From: Candidatus Eisenbacteria bacterium
GTDB taxonomy: Bacteria; Desulfobacterota; Binatia; DP-6
DNA length: 64,000 nucleotides
Assembly (NCBI GenBank): GCA_035577985.1
Contig: DATJZY010000126.1
Span: forward strand, 62,001 to 126,000
Direction of reading: 5' to 3'
Position numbers and translations under genes: made by a program
Notes under the pieces: generated by a model
Database searches by the model: none
What the model was told of the DNA's origin: nothing
Seen by the model: the letters and a program-made list of their open reading frames with translations, nothing else
In this document: positions 1-9,861 of the stretch, one piece after another
Position numbering within the stretch: position 1 is the first letter of the stretch
How the letters are laid out: each line of letters starts with the position of its first letter

Positions 1-1
1 G

Positions 2-655
2 GCCGGCTACAAGGCCGAGCGCGCCGCGTTCGTGCTGGAGCCGCTCTCGGGCGGCCCGCGCGCCGGCGTCGATCCGATCCTCGGACGGACCGGCGCACAG
101 GTGCAGCAGATCGCCACGATGCGCGACTTCTCGCAGGGGCCGATCCGGATGACCGGCAACCCCCTCGACGTCGCCGTGTCGGGGAGCGGCTTCTTCGCCG
201 TGCAGACCGCGCACGGCGAGCGCTACACGCGCCAGGGCAGCTTCCAGCGCGACCCCGAGGGCTTTCTCGTGACGCCCGTCGGTGACCGCGTGCAGGGGGA
301 GAACGGCGACATTCGCCTGGGTGACGGCGACGTCGTCATCGCCGAGGACGGCACGATCACCGTCGACGACCAGGCGGCAGGGCGCCTGCGCCTCGTCGAC
401 TTCGGCGACAAGCCGCGGCTCGTGCCGGAAGGCGGGACGCTCTTCGCAGCGGTGCCGGGCGCGACCGGTCGCCCGGTTCCGGCCGTCGACACCCACGTGG
501 TGCCGAGCGCGATCGAGGGCGCGAACGTCGACGCGGTACACGGGCTCGTCGAGCTCGTGGATCTCGCGCGCGGCTTCGAGTCGTACATGCGCGCGCTACA
601 GCGGCTCGACGAGGTCACGCAGCACAGCATCAACGACGTAGGGAGGGTTGGATGA
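2..655 (+). CDS. flgF: Flagellar basal-body rod protein FlgF (5' truncated by window)
   Basis: Proximal-rod component of the flagellar basal body, exported by the flagellar type III apparatus. The frame is already open at base 2 ([10 protein letters not shown]...), which corresponds to the segment right after the N-terminal rod motif, so only about 35-40 residues are missing. It carries the rod/hook family motifs [15 protein letters not shown] and, at the C-terminus, the coiled segment [19 protein letters not shown]. It lies directly upstream of flgG with an ATGA overlap, the usual flgF-flgG order. FlgF and FlgG are paralogues; FlgF is preferred because of gene order and because the next gene is the better FlgG match. 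Confidence 0.88.
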   Translation, partial: AGYKAERAAFVLEPLSGGPRAGVDPILGRTGAQVQQIATMRDFSQGPIRMTGNPLDVAVSGSGFFAVQTAHGERYTRQGSFQRDPEGFLVTPVGDRVQGENGDIRLGDGDVVIAEDGTITVDDQAAGRLRLVDFGDKPRLVPEGGTLFAAVPGATGRPVPAVDTHVVPSAIEGANVDAVHGLVELVDLARGFESYMRALQRLDEVTQHSINDVGRVG

Positions 656-1440
656 TCCGCGCACTCTACACGGCGGCGACGGGCATGCAGGCGCAGGAGC
701 TCGCCATCGACGTCATCGCGCACAACCTCGCGAACGTGAACACGACCGGCTTCAAGAAGAGCCGAGCCGACTTCCAAGACCTGCTCTACCAGACCCTGCG
801 CGCACCGGGCGTCGCGACGACCGCGACCACGAATTCGCCGACCGGCATCCAGGTGGGCCTGGGCGTGAAGCCAGCGGCCGTGCAGCGCATGAACATGCAG
901 GGCGACTACACGCAGACCGCGAACACGTACGACGTCGCGATCGAGGGCAACGGCTTCTTCCAGATCGACATGCCCGACGGCACGACGTCGTTCACGCGCG
1001 CGGGCGCCTTCAAGATCGATTCGCAGCAGCGCATCGTCACCTCGGACGGGTTGCCGATCGACCCGGCGATCACCATCCCCGACGGCGCGCTCGACGTGAC
1101 GATCGGCCAGGACGGCACCGTCTCGGCGATCCTGCCGGGGCAGAATCTCGCCACCCAGCTCGGACAGATGCAGACGGCGCGCTTCACGAACCCGGCGGGC
1201 CTGCGGGCGCTCGGGAAGAACCTCCTGCAGGAGACCGAGACGTCCGGTCCCCCACAGCTCGGCAACCCCGGCGAGGACAACCGCGGGACGCTGCTCCAGG
1301 GCTTCCTCGAGAACTCGAACGTCAGCGTGGTCGAGGAGCTGATCGGCCTCATCACGGGCCAGCGCGCCTACGAGGTGACCTCGAAGGCCATCCAGACCGC
1401 CGACGAGATGCTGAAGGTGACGAATGCGATGGTCCAGTAG
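652..1440 (+). CDS. flgG: Flagellar basal-body rod protein FlgG (distal rod)
   Basis: Distal rod subunit, 262 residues, the normal FlgG length. The N-terminus [21 protein letters not shown] followed by [12 protein letters not shown] is the hallmark rod motif. The central [11 protein letters not shown] and the C-terminal region ([19 protein letters not shown]...) are typical for FlgG. A GGGAGG ribosome-binding site (641-646) sits just before the ATG, which overlaps the flgF stop codon (ATGA). The 3' end overlaps flgA by 17 bp, so the genes are translationally coupled. Confidence 0.95.
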   Translation: MIRALYTAATGMQAQELAIDVIAHNLANVNTTGFKKSRADFQDLLYQTLRAPGVATTATTNSPTGIQVGLGVKPAAVQRMNMQGDYTQTANTYDVAIEGNGFFQIDMPDGTTSFTRAGAFKIDSQQRIVTSDGLPIDPAITIPDGALDVTIGQDGTVSAILPGQNLATQLGQMQTARFTNPAGLRALGKNLLQETETSGPPQLGNPGEDNRGTLLQGFLENSNVSVVEELIGLITGQRAYEVTSKAIQTADEMLKVTNAMVQ

Positions 1441-2398
1441 ACGGGTCGTCGTCCGTCTCGCGTGCGGCCTCGTCCTCGCGACGTGCGTCGTCCGCGTGGT
1501 GACGGCCGACGGCGGGCGCATCACGGTCGCGGCCGACCCCATCGTCACGGGCGGAACGGTGCGCCTGCGCGACGTGGCGACGCTCGACGGCCCCGCGGCG
1601 CTCGCCGTCGCGGACGTGGAACTCGCCGCGGCGCCGAGCGCGGGCGAGAGCCGTCTCCTCGACGGCAGGCGGCTCCTCGACACCCTCGTCGTGGCCGGCC
1701 TCGATCTCTCGACGGTGACCTACAACGTGCCGCCGACGGTGCGCGTGCGGCGCGCGACGCAGGAGATTCCGCCGTCGACGGTCCGGCAGCTCGTCGAGGA
1801 CGACCTGCGGCGCCGGTTCGGCGACGACGGCGGCACGCTCGCGCTGCGAACGGTGGAGCTGACCGCGCCGATCCGCATCCCGACCGGAACCTGGACGGCG
1901 CAGGTCGTCGTGCCGACCGGGACGGCGCTCCTCGGGCGCGTGCGCCTCCAGCTCGACGTCACGGTCGACGGCCGTCCGGCACGGACGGCGTGGATCACCG
2001 CCGACATCGGCCGCTTCGCCGACGTCGTCGTCGCGACGCGCGAGATCGAGCGGGGCGAGGTCGTGCCGCCCGACGCGGTGGGGATCGATCGCCAGGATCT
2101 CTCGGCGCTCCCGCGCGACGTCGCCACCGACCTCGCGAGCATCGTCGGACGAACGGCGCGTGCGCCGATCGTCGCCTTCTCGCCCGTGCGCCTGCAGCAG
2201 GTCGCGACCGGCGCGACCGTGCGGCGCGGCGACGTGGTGGAGCTGGTGGCCGAGCGCGGCGCGCTGCGGCTCTCCGCGCTCGGCGAGGTGAAGCAGGACG
2301 CGGGCGCGGGGGAGCGCGTGGCGGTCATGAACCGGACGAGCGGCAAGGTCATCACCGGCCGCGTGGTCGACGGCAAGACGGTGAGCGTGGAGTTCTGA
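1424..2398 (+). CDS. flgA: Flagella basal-body P-ring formation protein FlgA
   Basis: Periplasmic chaperone for assembly of the FlgI P-ring, 324 residues. The N-terminus is a signal peptide ([23 protein letters not shown]). The C-terminal third holds the SAF-type domain ([20 protein letters not shown] ... [16 protein letters not shown] ... [21 protein letters not shown]). It begins inside the end of flgG and its stop overlaps the flgH start (TGATG). It lies between flgG and flgH, an arrangement common in alpha- and deltaproteobacteria-like genomes rather than the separate enteric flgA. Confidence 0.92.
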   Translation: MRWSSRRVVVRLACGLVLATCVVRVVTADGGRITVAADPIVTGGTVRLRDVATLDGPAALAVADVELAAAPSAGESRLLDGRRLLDTLVVAGLDLSTVTYNVPPTVRVRRATQEIPPSTVRQLVEDDLRRRFGDDGGTLALRTVELTAPIRIPTGTWTAQVVVPTGTALLGRVRLQLDVTVDGRPARTAWITADIGRFADVVVATREIERGEVVPPDAVGIDRQDLSALPRDVATDLASIVGRTARAPIVAFSPVRLQQVATGATVRRGDVVELVAERGALRLSALGEVKQDAGAGERVAVMNRTSGKVITGRVVDGKTVSVEF

Positions 2399-3087
2399 TG
2401 CGGGTCGCGGGCATCCTCCTCGTCGCCAGCCTGCTCTCGGGCTGCTTCCTCTTCGGCAGCCGGCCGAAGCTCGAGCCCGTGCCGTGCGACCTCGGCACGC
2501 CGCCGCCCGGCCCCCCGCCGGGCATGGGGTCGCTGTGGCGTCCCGAGCTCGCGGCAAACTACACGGGTCTGGACGTGCGGGCGCGCTTTCCCGGCGATCT
2601 CTTGACGATCGTCGTCTCCGAGACGGCGAACGGGCGCAAGAATGCGACCACCGAGGGGCACGAGAAGTCGTCGATCCTCGCCAAGGTGCAGGCGTTCTTC
2701 GGCATCCCGGCGGCGGCCGTCGGCTTCCTGCCGAGCGGGTTCAATCCGGACCAGATCATCCAGGCGGAGACCGCGCACGACTACCAGCAGGACGGCGCCA
2801 CGTCGCGAGCCGGCGCCCTCACGGCGAGCATCACGGCGCGGGTGATCGCGGTCGACGGCGGCGGGAACCTCCGCGTGCAGGGCGACAAGATCGTCACCGT
2901 GAACAACGAGGACCAGCACATCGTGCTGCTCGGTACGGTCCGGCCGGTCGACATCCGGCCCGACAACACGGTGCTGTCGTCGCGACTCGCGGACGCGCGC
3001 ATCGCCTACTACGGCTACGGCCCAGTCGGCGACAAGCAGAACGCACCGCTCCTCCAGCGCGCCATGGATTGGGTATGGCCCTTCTGA
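2398..3087 (+). CDS. flgH: Flagellar L-ring lipoprotein FlgH
   Basis: Outer-membrane L-ring protein, 229 residues. The signal peptide ends in a lipobox (LLSGC, residues about 14-18), so mature FlgH should be an acylated outer-membrane lipoprotein. Family motifs are SLWRPELAANYTGLDVRARFPGDLLTI (start of mature domain), VSETANGRKNATTE, and the C-terminal VRPVDIRPDNTVLSSRLADARIAY. The ATG overlaps the flgA stop. Together with flgI it shows that the cell has an outer membrane. Confidence 0.95.
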   Translation: MRVAGILLVASLLSGCFLFGSRPKLEPVPCDLGTPPPGPPPGMGSLWRPELAANYTGLDVRARFPGDLLTIVVSETANGRKNATTEGHEKSSILAKVQAFFGIPAAAVGFLPSGFNPDQIIQAETAHDYQQDGATSRAGALTASITARVIAVDGGGNLRVQGDKIVTVNNEDQHIVLLGTVRPVDIRPDNTVLSSRLADARIAYYGYGPVGDKQNAPLLQRAMDWVWPF

Positions 3088-4217
3088 ACCGTCGCCTCGG
3101 CGCGGCGAAGCCGCGCCGGGCTCCACTCACGATGGTTGCGATCCTCGTATGCTTCGCCTCGGTGGCGCACGCCGTGCGGGTGAAGGACATCGCGGCCATC
3201 GAGGGGGCGCGCTCGAACCAGCTCTCGGGTTACGGCCTCGTGGCCGGGCTGAACGGCACGGGCGACACGCAGCAGGCGCTCTTCACGCCGCAGACCGTGC
3301 TGAACCTCCTCAAGCGCCGCGGCCTCACGATCGACGTCAACCCGCGCACGCTGCAGGTGCGCAACTCGGCCGCCGTCATGGTCACGGCGACGCTGCCGCC
3401 GTTCGCGCGGCAGGGCGGACGGATCGAGGCGCAAGTGTCGTCGCTCGGCGACGCCAAGTCGCTGCAGGGCGGCACGCTGCTGCCGACGCCGCTCTTCGCT
3501 CCCGACGGCCAGGTGTACGCGGTCGGGCAGGGTGCGCTCTCGCTCGGCGGCGGGTATGCCGTGCGCGCCATCGGCGCCTCGGCGGTGAAGAACTTCCCGA
3601 CCGTCGCGCTGCTCACCGAGGGCGCGATCGTCGAGCGCGAGGTGCCCGTCGAGCTCGGCGCAGGCGGCGAGCTGAAGGTCGCGCTCTACCAGCCGGACTT
3701 CACGACCGCCGAGCGCGTGAGCCGCGCCGTCAACGCCAAGCTCGGCCGCGGCGCGTCGCGCCCGCTCGACGCCGGCACGGTGCTGATCGAGCTCCGCAGC
3801 GCGTCGCCGCAGGAGGCCGTCGACACCGTCACGCTCATCGAGCAGGCGGAGGTCACGCCCGACTCGCCGGCGCGCGTCGTGCTGAACGAGCGCACCGGTA
3901 CCGTCATCATCGGACAGAACGTCCGGCTCCTCCCGGTCGCCATCGCGCACGGGAGCCTCCAGGTCACCGTGAAGACCGACTTCGGGGTATCGCAGCCGGC
4001 GCCGTTCTCGAACGGCGAGACGGTCGTGGTTCCCGATTCGACCATCGGCGTCGAGGAGGGCAAGCCGCAGGGGATCGTCACGCTTCGTGGCGGACCGAAC
4101 CTCGGGGATCTGGTCTCCGGTCTCAACGCCCTCGGCGTGACGCCCCAGGACCTGATCGCCATCCTCCAGGCCGTGAAGGCGGCCGGGGCCCTGCAGGCCG
4201 ACCTGGAGATCATGTAG
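3075..4217 (+). CDS. flgI: Flagellar P-ring protein FlgI
   Basis: Periplasmic P-ring subunit, 380 residues with a signal peptide (MALLNRRLGAAKPRR... ending ASVAHA). Recognised from VRVKDIAAIEGARSNQLSGYGLVAGLNGTGD, SLGDAKSLQGGTLLPTPL, VVLNERTGTVIIG and the C-terminal PQDLIAILQAVKAAGALQADLEIM. The ATG at 3075 overlaps the end of flgH by 13 bp and gives a positively charged n-region; an internal ATG at 3132 would leave a shorter leader. It follows flgH directly, as in most flg operons. Confidence 0.95.
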   Translation: MALLNRRLGAAKPRRAPLTMVAILVCFASVAHAVRVKDIAAIEGARSNQLSGYGLVAGLNGTGDTQQALFTPQTVLNLLKRRGLTIDVNPRTLQVRNSAAVMVTATLPPFARQGGRIEAQVSSLGDAKSLQGGTLLPTPLFAPDGQVYAVGQGALSLGGGYAVRAIGASAVKNFPTVALLTEGAIVEREVPVELGAGGELKVALYQPDFTTAERVSRAVNAKLGRGASRPLDAGTVLIELRSASPQEAVDTVTLIEQAEVTPDSPARVVLNERTGTVIIGQNVRLLPVAIAHGSLQVTVKTDFGVSQPAPFSNGETVVVPDSTIGVEEGKPQGIVTLRGGPNLGDLVSGLNALGVTPQDLIAILQAVKAAGALQADLEIM

Positions 4218-4606
4218 TGGACGCGCTCGGCCTTCGCACCGATGCCGCGGCCGCGGCGGCGCTCGCCGCGCCCGAAGCGCCCCATCCAGCCTCCAAGGCC
4301 GGGGCGATCCGGCAGGTCGAAGTCGAGTTCTTGACGCAGCTGCTGGGGGTTCTGCGCAAGACGATCCCCGAGAGCGACTGGCTGCCCAAGTCCCCCGAGC
4401 GGGAGATCCTCTCGGGAGCCTTCGACCGCAACGTCGCCGAGGTGCTGGCGTCCCAGGACGCGCTCGGCATGGCACGTGCTTTGGAAGGTGGGGCCCCCAA
4501 GGGGGCGTCAGGAACGCCGACGGGACGATTAAAGGTTGCGACCGAAACTGCCGAGACTCGTAGTGGAGCACCACTGCAAGGCGGTCGACATGAAGATCGG
4601 CGATAA
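4217..4606 (+). CDS. flgJ: Short FlgJ-like rod-binding protein (no muramidase domain)
   Basis: Rod cap/scaffold-type protein of 129 residues. It starts with GTG overlapping the flgI stop (TAGTGG). Residues about 30-85 (VEVEFLTQLLGVLRKTIPESDWLP... EREILSGAFDRNVAEVLASQDALGMARAL) match the FlgJ N-terminal rod-binding domain. The C-terminal peptidoglycan hydrolase domain of enteric FlgJ is absent, as in many alpha/delta lineages where a separate lytic enzyme is used. Its 3' end carries a sigma-28-like promoter for flgM, and its last 17 bp overlap flgM. Confidence 0.78.
   Translation: MDALGLRTDAAAAAALAAPEAPHPASKAGAIRQVEVEFLTQLLGVLRKTIPESDWLPKSPEREILSGAFDRNVAEVLASQDALGMARALEGGAPKGASGTPTGRLKVATETAETRSGAPLQGGRHEDRR
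4530..4557 (+). promoter_or_regulatory. Sigma-28 (FliA)-like promoter for flgM
   Basis: Inside the 3' end of the short flgJ gene there is TAAAGGTT (4530-4537) followed by GCCGAGAC (4550-4557). Against the enteric FliA consensus TAAAGTTT/GCCGATAA this is 7/8 and 6/8, with a spacer one base longer than usual. It is locally AT-rich in a GC-rich gene. The expected transcription start lies about 25 nt before the flgM ATG. A small hairpin (AGTGG-AGCA-CCACT, 4562-4575) follows. Predicted from sequence only. Confidence 0.4.
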
Positions 4607-4901
4607 GAACGGGGTTGATCATTCCACGCTGACGGGGCGGGTCGCTCCCCAGACGGCGACGCCCGCCGGCCGTCGCGGCGAGGCCGGCCGCAAGCCCGGG
4701 GCCGATTCGGTCGAGGTATCCGACGTGGCACGCGCTCTCGCGAAGCTGATCGGCAGCGTGGGTGGCGACGCCCCGGATCCGGCGCGCGCGGCGCAGGTGG
4801 CCATCCTGCGCAACACGGTCGCCAGTGGCCGCTACCAGCCGAATCTCCACGACGTGGCGCACAAGCTGCTCTCCGAGGTCGCCGCCGAGATCGCGGGCTA
4901 G
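4590..4901 (+). CDS. flgM: Anti-sigma-28 factor FlgM
   Basis: Holds sigma-28 (FliA) inactive until the hook-basal body is complete, then is exported. It has 103 residues, the normal size. The C-terminal half has the FlgM signature: VEVSDVARALAKL, then RAAQVAILRNTVASGRYQ and LHDVAHKLLSEVA, forming the sigma-binding helices; the N-terminal half is low-complexity and probably disordered. The ATG at 4590 overlaps flgJ by 17 bp. The neighbours flgN, flgK and flgL are the classical late-gene set. Confidence 0.9.
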   Translation: MKIGDKNGVDHSTLTGRVAPQTATPAGRRGEAGRKPGADSVEVSDVARALAKLIGSVGGDAPDPARAAQVAILRNTVASGRYQPNLHDVAHKLLSEVAAEIAG

Positions 4902-4922
4902 CCCGCCCGGGGCCGGGAGCCG

Positions 4923-5408
4923 ATGGAGCACGTCGAGCGACTCTGCGCGGTGCTCAGCGAGGAGACGGCGCTGTGCGACGCGCTTGCGCGCGTGCTCCGC
5001 GATCAGCAGGCCGCGGTGGTGCAGCTGCGGGCCGACGCCATCGTGTCGTGCCTCGCCGAGCGCGAGAGCCTCCAGGCGCAGCTCCTCGCCGTCGCCCGCG
5101 AGCGCCGCGAGAGCGTGCGCGCCGCCGCGGCCGAGCGCGGCGCGACGACCACGAGCGCGGTGGAGCTCCTGCCGCTGCTGCCCGCGGCGCCGCAGGCGAC
5201 GCTGCGCGAGAAGCTCCGCCGCCTGCGCGCGGCGTTGCTCGAGACACGCGCGCTCGAACGCGAGACGGCGCGCCTGGTCGGCGACGGCCTCGGTACCGTC
5301 AACGAGCTCCTGCGCGCGCTCCGCGCCTTCGTGCCCGGCGCGCGCTACGGCGCCGACGCCGCCATCGCCACGCCGGACGCGCCCGAGCGCGTCGATCGCC
5401 ACGTGTGA
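4923..5408 (+). CDS. flgN: FlgN-like export chaperone for hook-associated proteins
   Basis: Probable cytoplasmic chaperone for FlgK and FlgL, 161 residues, nearly all helical with long Arg/Glu/Ala heptads (residues 5-70 and 90-135). Sequence similarity within FlgN is low, so the call rests on the helical architecture (ERLCAVLSEETALCDALARVL...), on the length (about 140-160) and on its place between flgM and flgK, the same order as in many flagellated bacteria. The start is ATG at 4923 after GGGAGCCG. Confidence 0.75.
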   Translation: MEHVERLCAVLSEETALCDALARVLRDQQAAVVQLRADAIVSCLAERESLQAQLLAVARERRESVRAAAAERGATTTSAVELLPLLPAAPQATLREKLRRLRAALLETRALERETARLVGDGLGTVNELLRALRAFVPGARYGADAAIATPDAPERVDRHV

Positions 5409-5411
5409 CCC

Positions 5412-6815
5412 ATGGGACTCCTTCCACTTCTCGACATCGCCCGCAGCGGCCTGCTCGCCCACGAGTACGGCCTCTCGGTGATCGGCAACAACATCGCCAA
5501 CGTGCAGACGCCGGGCTACACGCGCCAGCGCGCGATGTTGGCGTCGGTGTCGGGTGGCCTCGGCCCGTACGGTCTGCCGGTGCCGGGCGGCGTGCGCGTC
5601 GCCGGGCTCGAGCAGCTCCTCGACGGCTTCCTCGACCGGCGCCGGCGCCTCGCGACGTCGGATGCGAGCGGCGGCGCGGCCCGGCGCGACGCGCTCGGGG
5701 CTCTCGGCTCCCTCGTCGACGAGGTGAGCAATCCCTCGCTCTCCGCGGCGGTGAACGACTTCTTCGACGCCGCCGAAGCGCTGCAGCGCAATCCCGCCGG
5801 CATCGCCGAGCGCCAGCAGCTCCTCGCCCGCGCCGGCGCGGTCGCGAGCGAGCTCGCGCGCCGCACCAGCGGCATCGCCGCGCAGCAGCGCGAGGCCGAC
5901 GATCGCGTGACCGCGCTCGTGACGCGCGCCAACGACGATCTCGCGCGCATCGCCGACCTCAACACGCGGATCGGCGCCTCGGCGGCCGAGGGCCCCGGCG
6001 CCGCCAGCGCGCTCGTCGACGAGCGCAGCCGCGTCCTGCAGGACCTGGCGGGCGTGCTGCCGGTCGAGGTCACGCAGCGGTCGGATGGCGGCATCAGCGT
6101 CTCGGCGGGCGGCGCGACGCTCGTCGACGGCGGCGCGATCGTCCAGCAGCTCGGAATCGCCGCCGGGAGCCCCGGGCTCGACGGACTCCCGCTCCATCAG
6201 GTCGGGATCGCCGGCGCGGGCGGTACGCTCGTCGGCGTGCCCGGCCTCGGCGCTCACGGCGAGCTGGGCGCGCTGCTCACGGTGCGCGACCAGGACCTCG
6301 CGACTGCGGCGTCGAACCTCGATACCTTCGCGGCCGCGTTCGCCGGCGCGGTGAACGGCGTCCAGACGAGCGCCGGCGCCGTCGACCTCGACGGTAACCC
6401 GACCGCGGGCGTGCCGCTGTTCACCGGGACGACGGCCGCGACGCTGGCGGTTGCCATCACCGACCCCCGCCGAATCGCGGCGGCGGGCTCCCTCGCGCCC
6501 GGCGACAACCAGAATGCGATGGCGCTGGCGGCGCTGCGCACGACCGCGCAGGCGGGCCTCGGAAACCTCACCTTCACCGGCTGGATCGGTGGCGAGCAGA
6601 CCCGCATCGCGGGCGACGTCGCCGACGCGGACGCCGCGGCGCGCTCGGCCGAGCTGTGGGCGAACGAGGCGGAGGCGCAGCACGACGCCGTCTCCGGCGT
6701 GAGCCTCGAGGAGGAGCTGACGAACCTGCTCGCCGTGCAGCGCGCCTTCCAGGCTTCGTCCAAGCTCGTGAGCGTCGCCGACGAGGTCTTGGACGACCTC
6801 ATGCAGATGGTGTGA
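5412..6815 (+). CDS. flgK: Flagellar hook-associated protein 1 FlgK
   Basis: First hook-filament junction protein, 467 residues, at the short end for FlgK. N-terminal D0 motif: [20 protein letters not shown], then [17 protein letters not shown]-terminal D0 helix: [19 protein letters not shown] followed by [17 protein letters not shown]. The middle contains the usual [21 protein letters not shown] segment. It starts 3 bp after flgN and is followed 2 bp later by flgL, so it belongs to the same transcript. Confidence 0.94.
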   Translation: MGLLPLLDIARSGLLAHEYGLSVIGNNIANVQTPGYTRQRAMLASVSGGLGPYGLPVPGGVRVAGLEQLLDGFLDRRRRLATSDASGGAARRDALGALGSLVDEVSNPSLSAAVNDFFDAAEALQRNPAGIAERQQLLARAGAVASELARRTSGIAAQQREADDRVTALVTRANDDLARIADLNTRIGASAAEGPGAASALVDERSRVLQDLAGVLPVEVTQRSDGGISVSAGGATLVDGGAIVQQLGIAAGSPGLDGLPLHQVGIAGAGGTLVGVPGLGAHGELGALLTVRDQDLATAASNLDTFAAAFAGAVNGVQTSAGAVDLDGNPTAGVPLFTGTTAATLAVAITDPRRIAAAGSLAPGDNQNAMALAALRTTAQAGLGNLTFTGWIGGEQTRIAGDVADADAAARSAELWANEAEAQHDAVSGVSLEEELTNLLAVQRAFQASSKLVSVADEVLDDLMQMV

Positions 6816-6817
6816 CG

Positions 6818-7717
6818 ATGATCGGACGCGTGACCGACGGCATGCAGCTCCGCGCCCTCGTCGAGCAGCATCGACGACTGCAGACGCGGCTCGCGACGCT
6901 CCAGGAGCAGCTCGCGACCGGCAAGCGGCTCACGTCCGCCGACGTCGATCCGGTCGCCGCCGGCGCGGTGCTGCGTTCGAGTGGGACGCTCGCCGCCCTC
7001 GGCCAGTTCGACACCTCGAGCCGCTTCGGACTCGAGGTGCTGGGCGCCGAGGACACCGCGCTCGGACAGGGCACGGACCTCCTCGTGCGCGCCGAGGAGA
7101 TCGCGACCACCTTCGCGTCCGCCGGCCACACGCAGGCCGACCGCGACGCGGCAGCCGAAGAGGTGCACGGCCTCCTGCAGGCGCTGACGGCGCTCGGCAA
7201 CAGCTCGAGCGCGGGCCGGCGCATCTTCGGCGGGCTGGCGCAGGACGCCCCCGCGCCGTTCGCCGATCCCGACGGGCCCGGCTATACCGCAGCGACCGCG
7301 TACACCGGCTCGACCTACGAGTTCGAGCTGCGCACCGGCGATGGCGAGTCGGTTCGTCTGACGACGCGCGGCGACACCGTGTTCGGCCAGGCGCTGCAGG
7401 GGCTCGAGGCGCTGGAGACGTCGCTCCGCACGCCCGGCGTCGACGTCGCGACCACGCTCGCCGGCCTCGCGTCGGGACGGGACGCGATCACCGCCGAGCG
7501 CACGAGCGTCGGCACGCGCGAGACGCTGCTGCAGGCGCGGCTCACGACCGTGCAGGCGAGCAGCGCCGACGAGACGGCGCGGCGCTCGCGCCTCGAGGAC
7601 GCCGACGTGATTGCCGTCGTGACCGAGCTGACGCAGGTGCAGCAGGCGCTCGAGACGCTGCTGGCCGCAGCCGGGCGCCAGAACGACACGAGCCTCGCGA
7701 GCCTCCTCAGAATCTGA
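6818..7717 (+). CDS. flgL: Flagellar hook-associated protein 3 FlgL
   Basis: Second hook-filament junction protein, 299 residues, related to flagellin at both ends. The N-terminus ([40 protein letters not shown]) and the C-terminus ([37 protein letters not shown]) give the flagellin-like D0/D1 helices. The start ATG lies 2 bp after the flgK stop. It is the last flg gene of the cluster and is followed by csrA. Confidence 0.92.
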   Translation: MIGRVTDGMQLRALVEQHRRLQTRLATLQEQLATGKRLTSADVDPVAAGAVLRSSGTLAALGQFDTSSRFGLEVLGAEDTALGQGTDLLVRAEEIATTFASAGHTQADRDAAAEEVHGLLQALTALGNSSSAGRRIFGGLAQDAPAPFADPDGPGYTAATAYTGSTYEFELRTGDGESVRLTTRGDTVFGQALQGLEALETSLRTPGVDVATTLAGLASGRDAITAERTSVGTRETLLQARLTTVQASSADETARRSRLEDADVIAVVTELTQVQQALETLLAAAGRQNDTSLASLLRI

Positions 7718-7733
7718 GCCGGCATGGGTGGCT

Positions 7734-7745
7734 GGGAAGGATCCC
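7734..7745 (+). promoter_or_regulatory. Predicted CsrA-binding hexaloop on the csrA ribosome-binding site
   Basis: The mRNA segment GGG-AAGGAT-CCC folds into a 3-bp GC stem with the hexaloop AAGGAT, which fits the known CsrA/RsmE target ANGGAN presented in a loop. The AGGA in the loop is also the ribosome-binding site of csrA (ATG at 7750). Binding of CsrA here would block its own translation, a well-known type of feedback. Sequence match is direct; function is inference. Confidence 0.5.
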
Positions 7746-7749
7746 TACG

Positions 7750-7989
7750 ATGCTGATACTGACACGGAAGGTTGGCGAGCTGATCCGGATCGGCGATGCG
7801 GTCACCGTGCGCGTGCTCGAGGTGCGAGGGAGCCAGGTGCGGCTCGGCGTCGAGGCGCCGTCCGACGTCCGGATCTTCCGGGAGGAAGTCTATCGCGCCA
7901 TGCAGCAGGAGCAGGCCGAAGGCCGCACGCCCGACACCGACACGACGCCGGTGAACGGCGATCCGCACGGAAAGCATCGCAGCTCTTGA
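7750..7989 (+). CDS. csrA: Carbon storage regulator CsrA
   Basis: Small dimeric RNA-binding translational regulator, 79 residues. [22 protein letters not shown] is the canonical first two strands, followed by [20 protein letters not shown] with the conserved RNA-contact region; the last 30 residues ([11 protein letters not shown]...) are an unstructured tail. In Bacillus and many other bacteria csrA sits after flgL and fliW and represses flagellin; here it follows flgL by 32 bp with no fliW between. Probably coordinates motility with metabolism. Confidence 0.95.
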   Translation: MLILTRKVGELIRIGDAVTVRVLEVRGSQVRLGVEAPSDVRIFREEVYRAMQQEQAEGRTPDTDTTPVNGDPHGKHRSS

Positions 7990-8020
7990 ACGCCCGCGAC
8001 GTGGGTGCCATGGGAGCCCG

Positions 8021-8383
8021 ATGCCCACGCACATCGCCGCACCGACCCGCGTCACCGCCGCCGGCAACAAGCCCAAGCTGATCGACGAGTACGTCGGGCG
8101 CGTCAATTCGCAGACCGCCTCCGTCAGCGTCGCGCACATGCGAAGCCCTGCCGGCTGGGTCGAGCCGGGTCAGACACCCGACTTCGACGAATACACGGTC
8201 GTCCTCGGTGGACGGTTGCGTGTCACGCACCGCGACGGCTCGTTCGACGTGCGGGCGGGCGAGGCCGTGCTGGCACACAAGGGCGAGTGGGTGCAGTACA
8301 GCACGCCCGATCCGGACGGCGCCGAGTACATCGCCGTGTGTCTGCCGGCCTTTTCGCCCGACACCGTGCACCGCGACGCGTAG
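8021..8383 (+). CDS. Single-domain cupin protein
   Basis: A 120-residue protein made of one cupin barrel. Conserved features are PGQTPDFDEYTVVLGGRLRV (first cupin motif, where metal ligands normally sit), FDVRAGEAVLAHKGEWVQY (second motif) and a hydrophobic end strand YIAVCLPAF. The motif-1 histidine pair is replaced by D/E-containing residues (PDFDEYTVV), so metal binding is uncertain. It starts 31 bp after csrA and may be cotranscribed. Resembles EutQ/ethanolamine-type and generic cupins; substrate unknown. Confidence 0.75.
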   Translation: MPTHIAAPTRVTAAGNKPKLIDEYVGRVNSQTASVSVAHMRSPAGWVEPGQTPDFDEYTVVLGGRLRVTHRDGSFDVRAGEAVLAHKGEWVQYSTPDPDGAEYIAVCLPAFSPDTVHRDA

Positions 8384-8582
8384 GCGCGGCCGCGCCGCGT
8401 ACGAAGTCGCGCACCTGGCGGGGATGGGCGTACAGCATTGTCCGCGTCCCGACCCCCCCTATGGGCCCCGCCCGACGCCCCTGAAGTCAGTTTCCACAGC
8501 GTTGAAAAGTCAATTTTCTCGGCTGCTTAGGTGCCAGACCGCTGACAGGTGGAGGGTCAATCGCCTGGCCCTTCCGGGGCGG

Positions 8583-8598
8583 TGGATTGGCTCTTGCT
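8583..8598 (+). promoter_or_regulatory. Sigma-54-like -24/-12 promoter
   Basis: TGG at 8583-8585 and TTGCT at 8594-8598 give GG-N10-GC, the exact -24/-12 geometry of RpoN promoters (consensus TGGCACG-N4-TTGCW). It lies 48 bp upstream of the ATG of a sigma-54 activator gene, so the expected start site leaves a ~37-nt leader with a GGGGGAGGG ribosome-binding site. Suggests autoactivation. Motif match only. Confidence 0.45.
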
Positions 8599-8646
8599 GT
8601 GTTGTCGCCTCCAGCGGTCACGTGTCTGACCGGGGGAGGGTTGGTG

Positions 8647-9798
<1,152 letters not shown>

Positions 9799-9821
9799 GC
9801 GTTTCGGATTGCCATCGAAGC

Positions 9822-9854
9822 GCGGCGTCGCCGGGTCCGGCCCGGCGACGCCGC
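9822..9854. terminator. Bidirectional hairpin terminator between convergent genes
   Basis: A perfect 14-bp stem (GCGGCGTCGCCGGG and its complement) with a 5-nt loop TCCGG fills the 63-bp gap between the activator gene (stop 9798) and the minus-strand gene ending at 9862. Short T/A runs lie at the flanks (CGTTT on the plus side). Confidence 0.65.
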
Positions 9855-9861
9855 CGTCGTT

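Noticed and set aside
3015-6683. Very long antisense open frame opposite the flagellar genes (over 1,200 codons)
   Set aside because: It is opposite well-identified flg genes and consists of low-complexity Arg/Gly/Ala, a usual by-product of high GC content.
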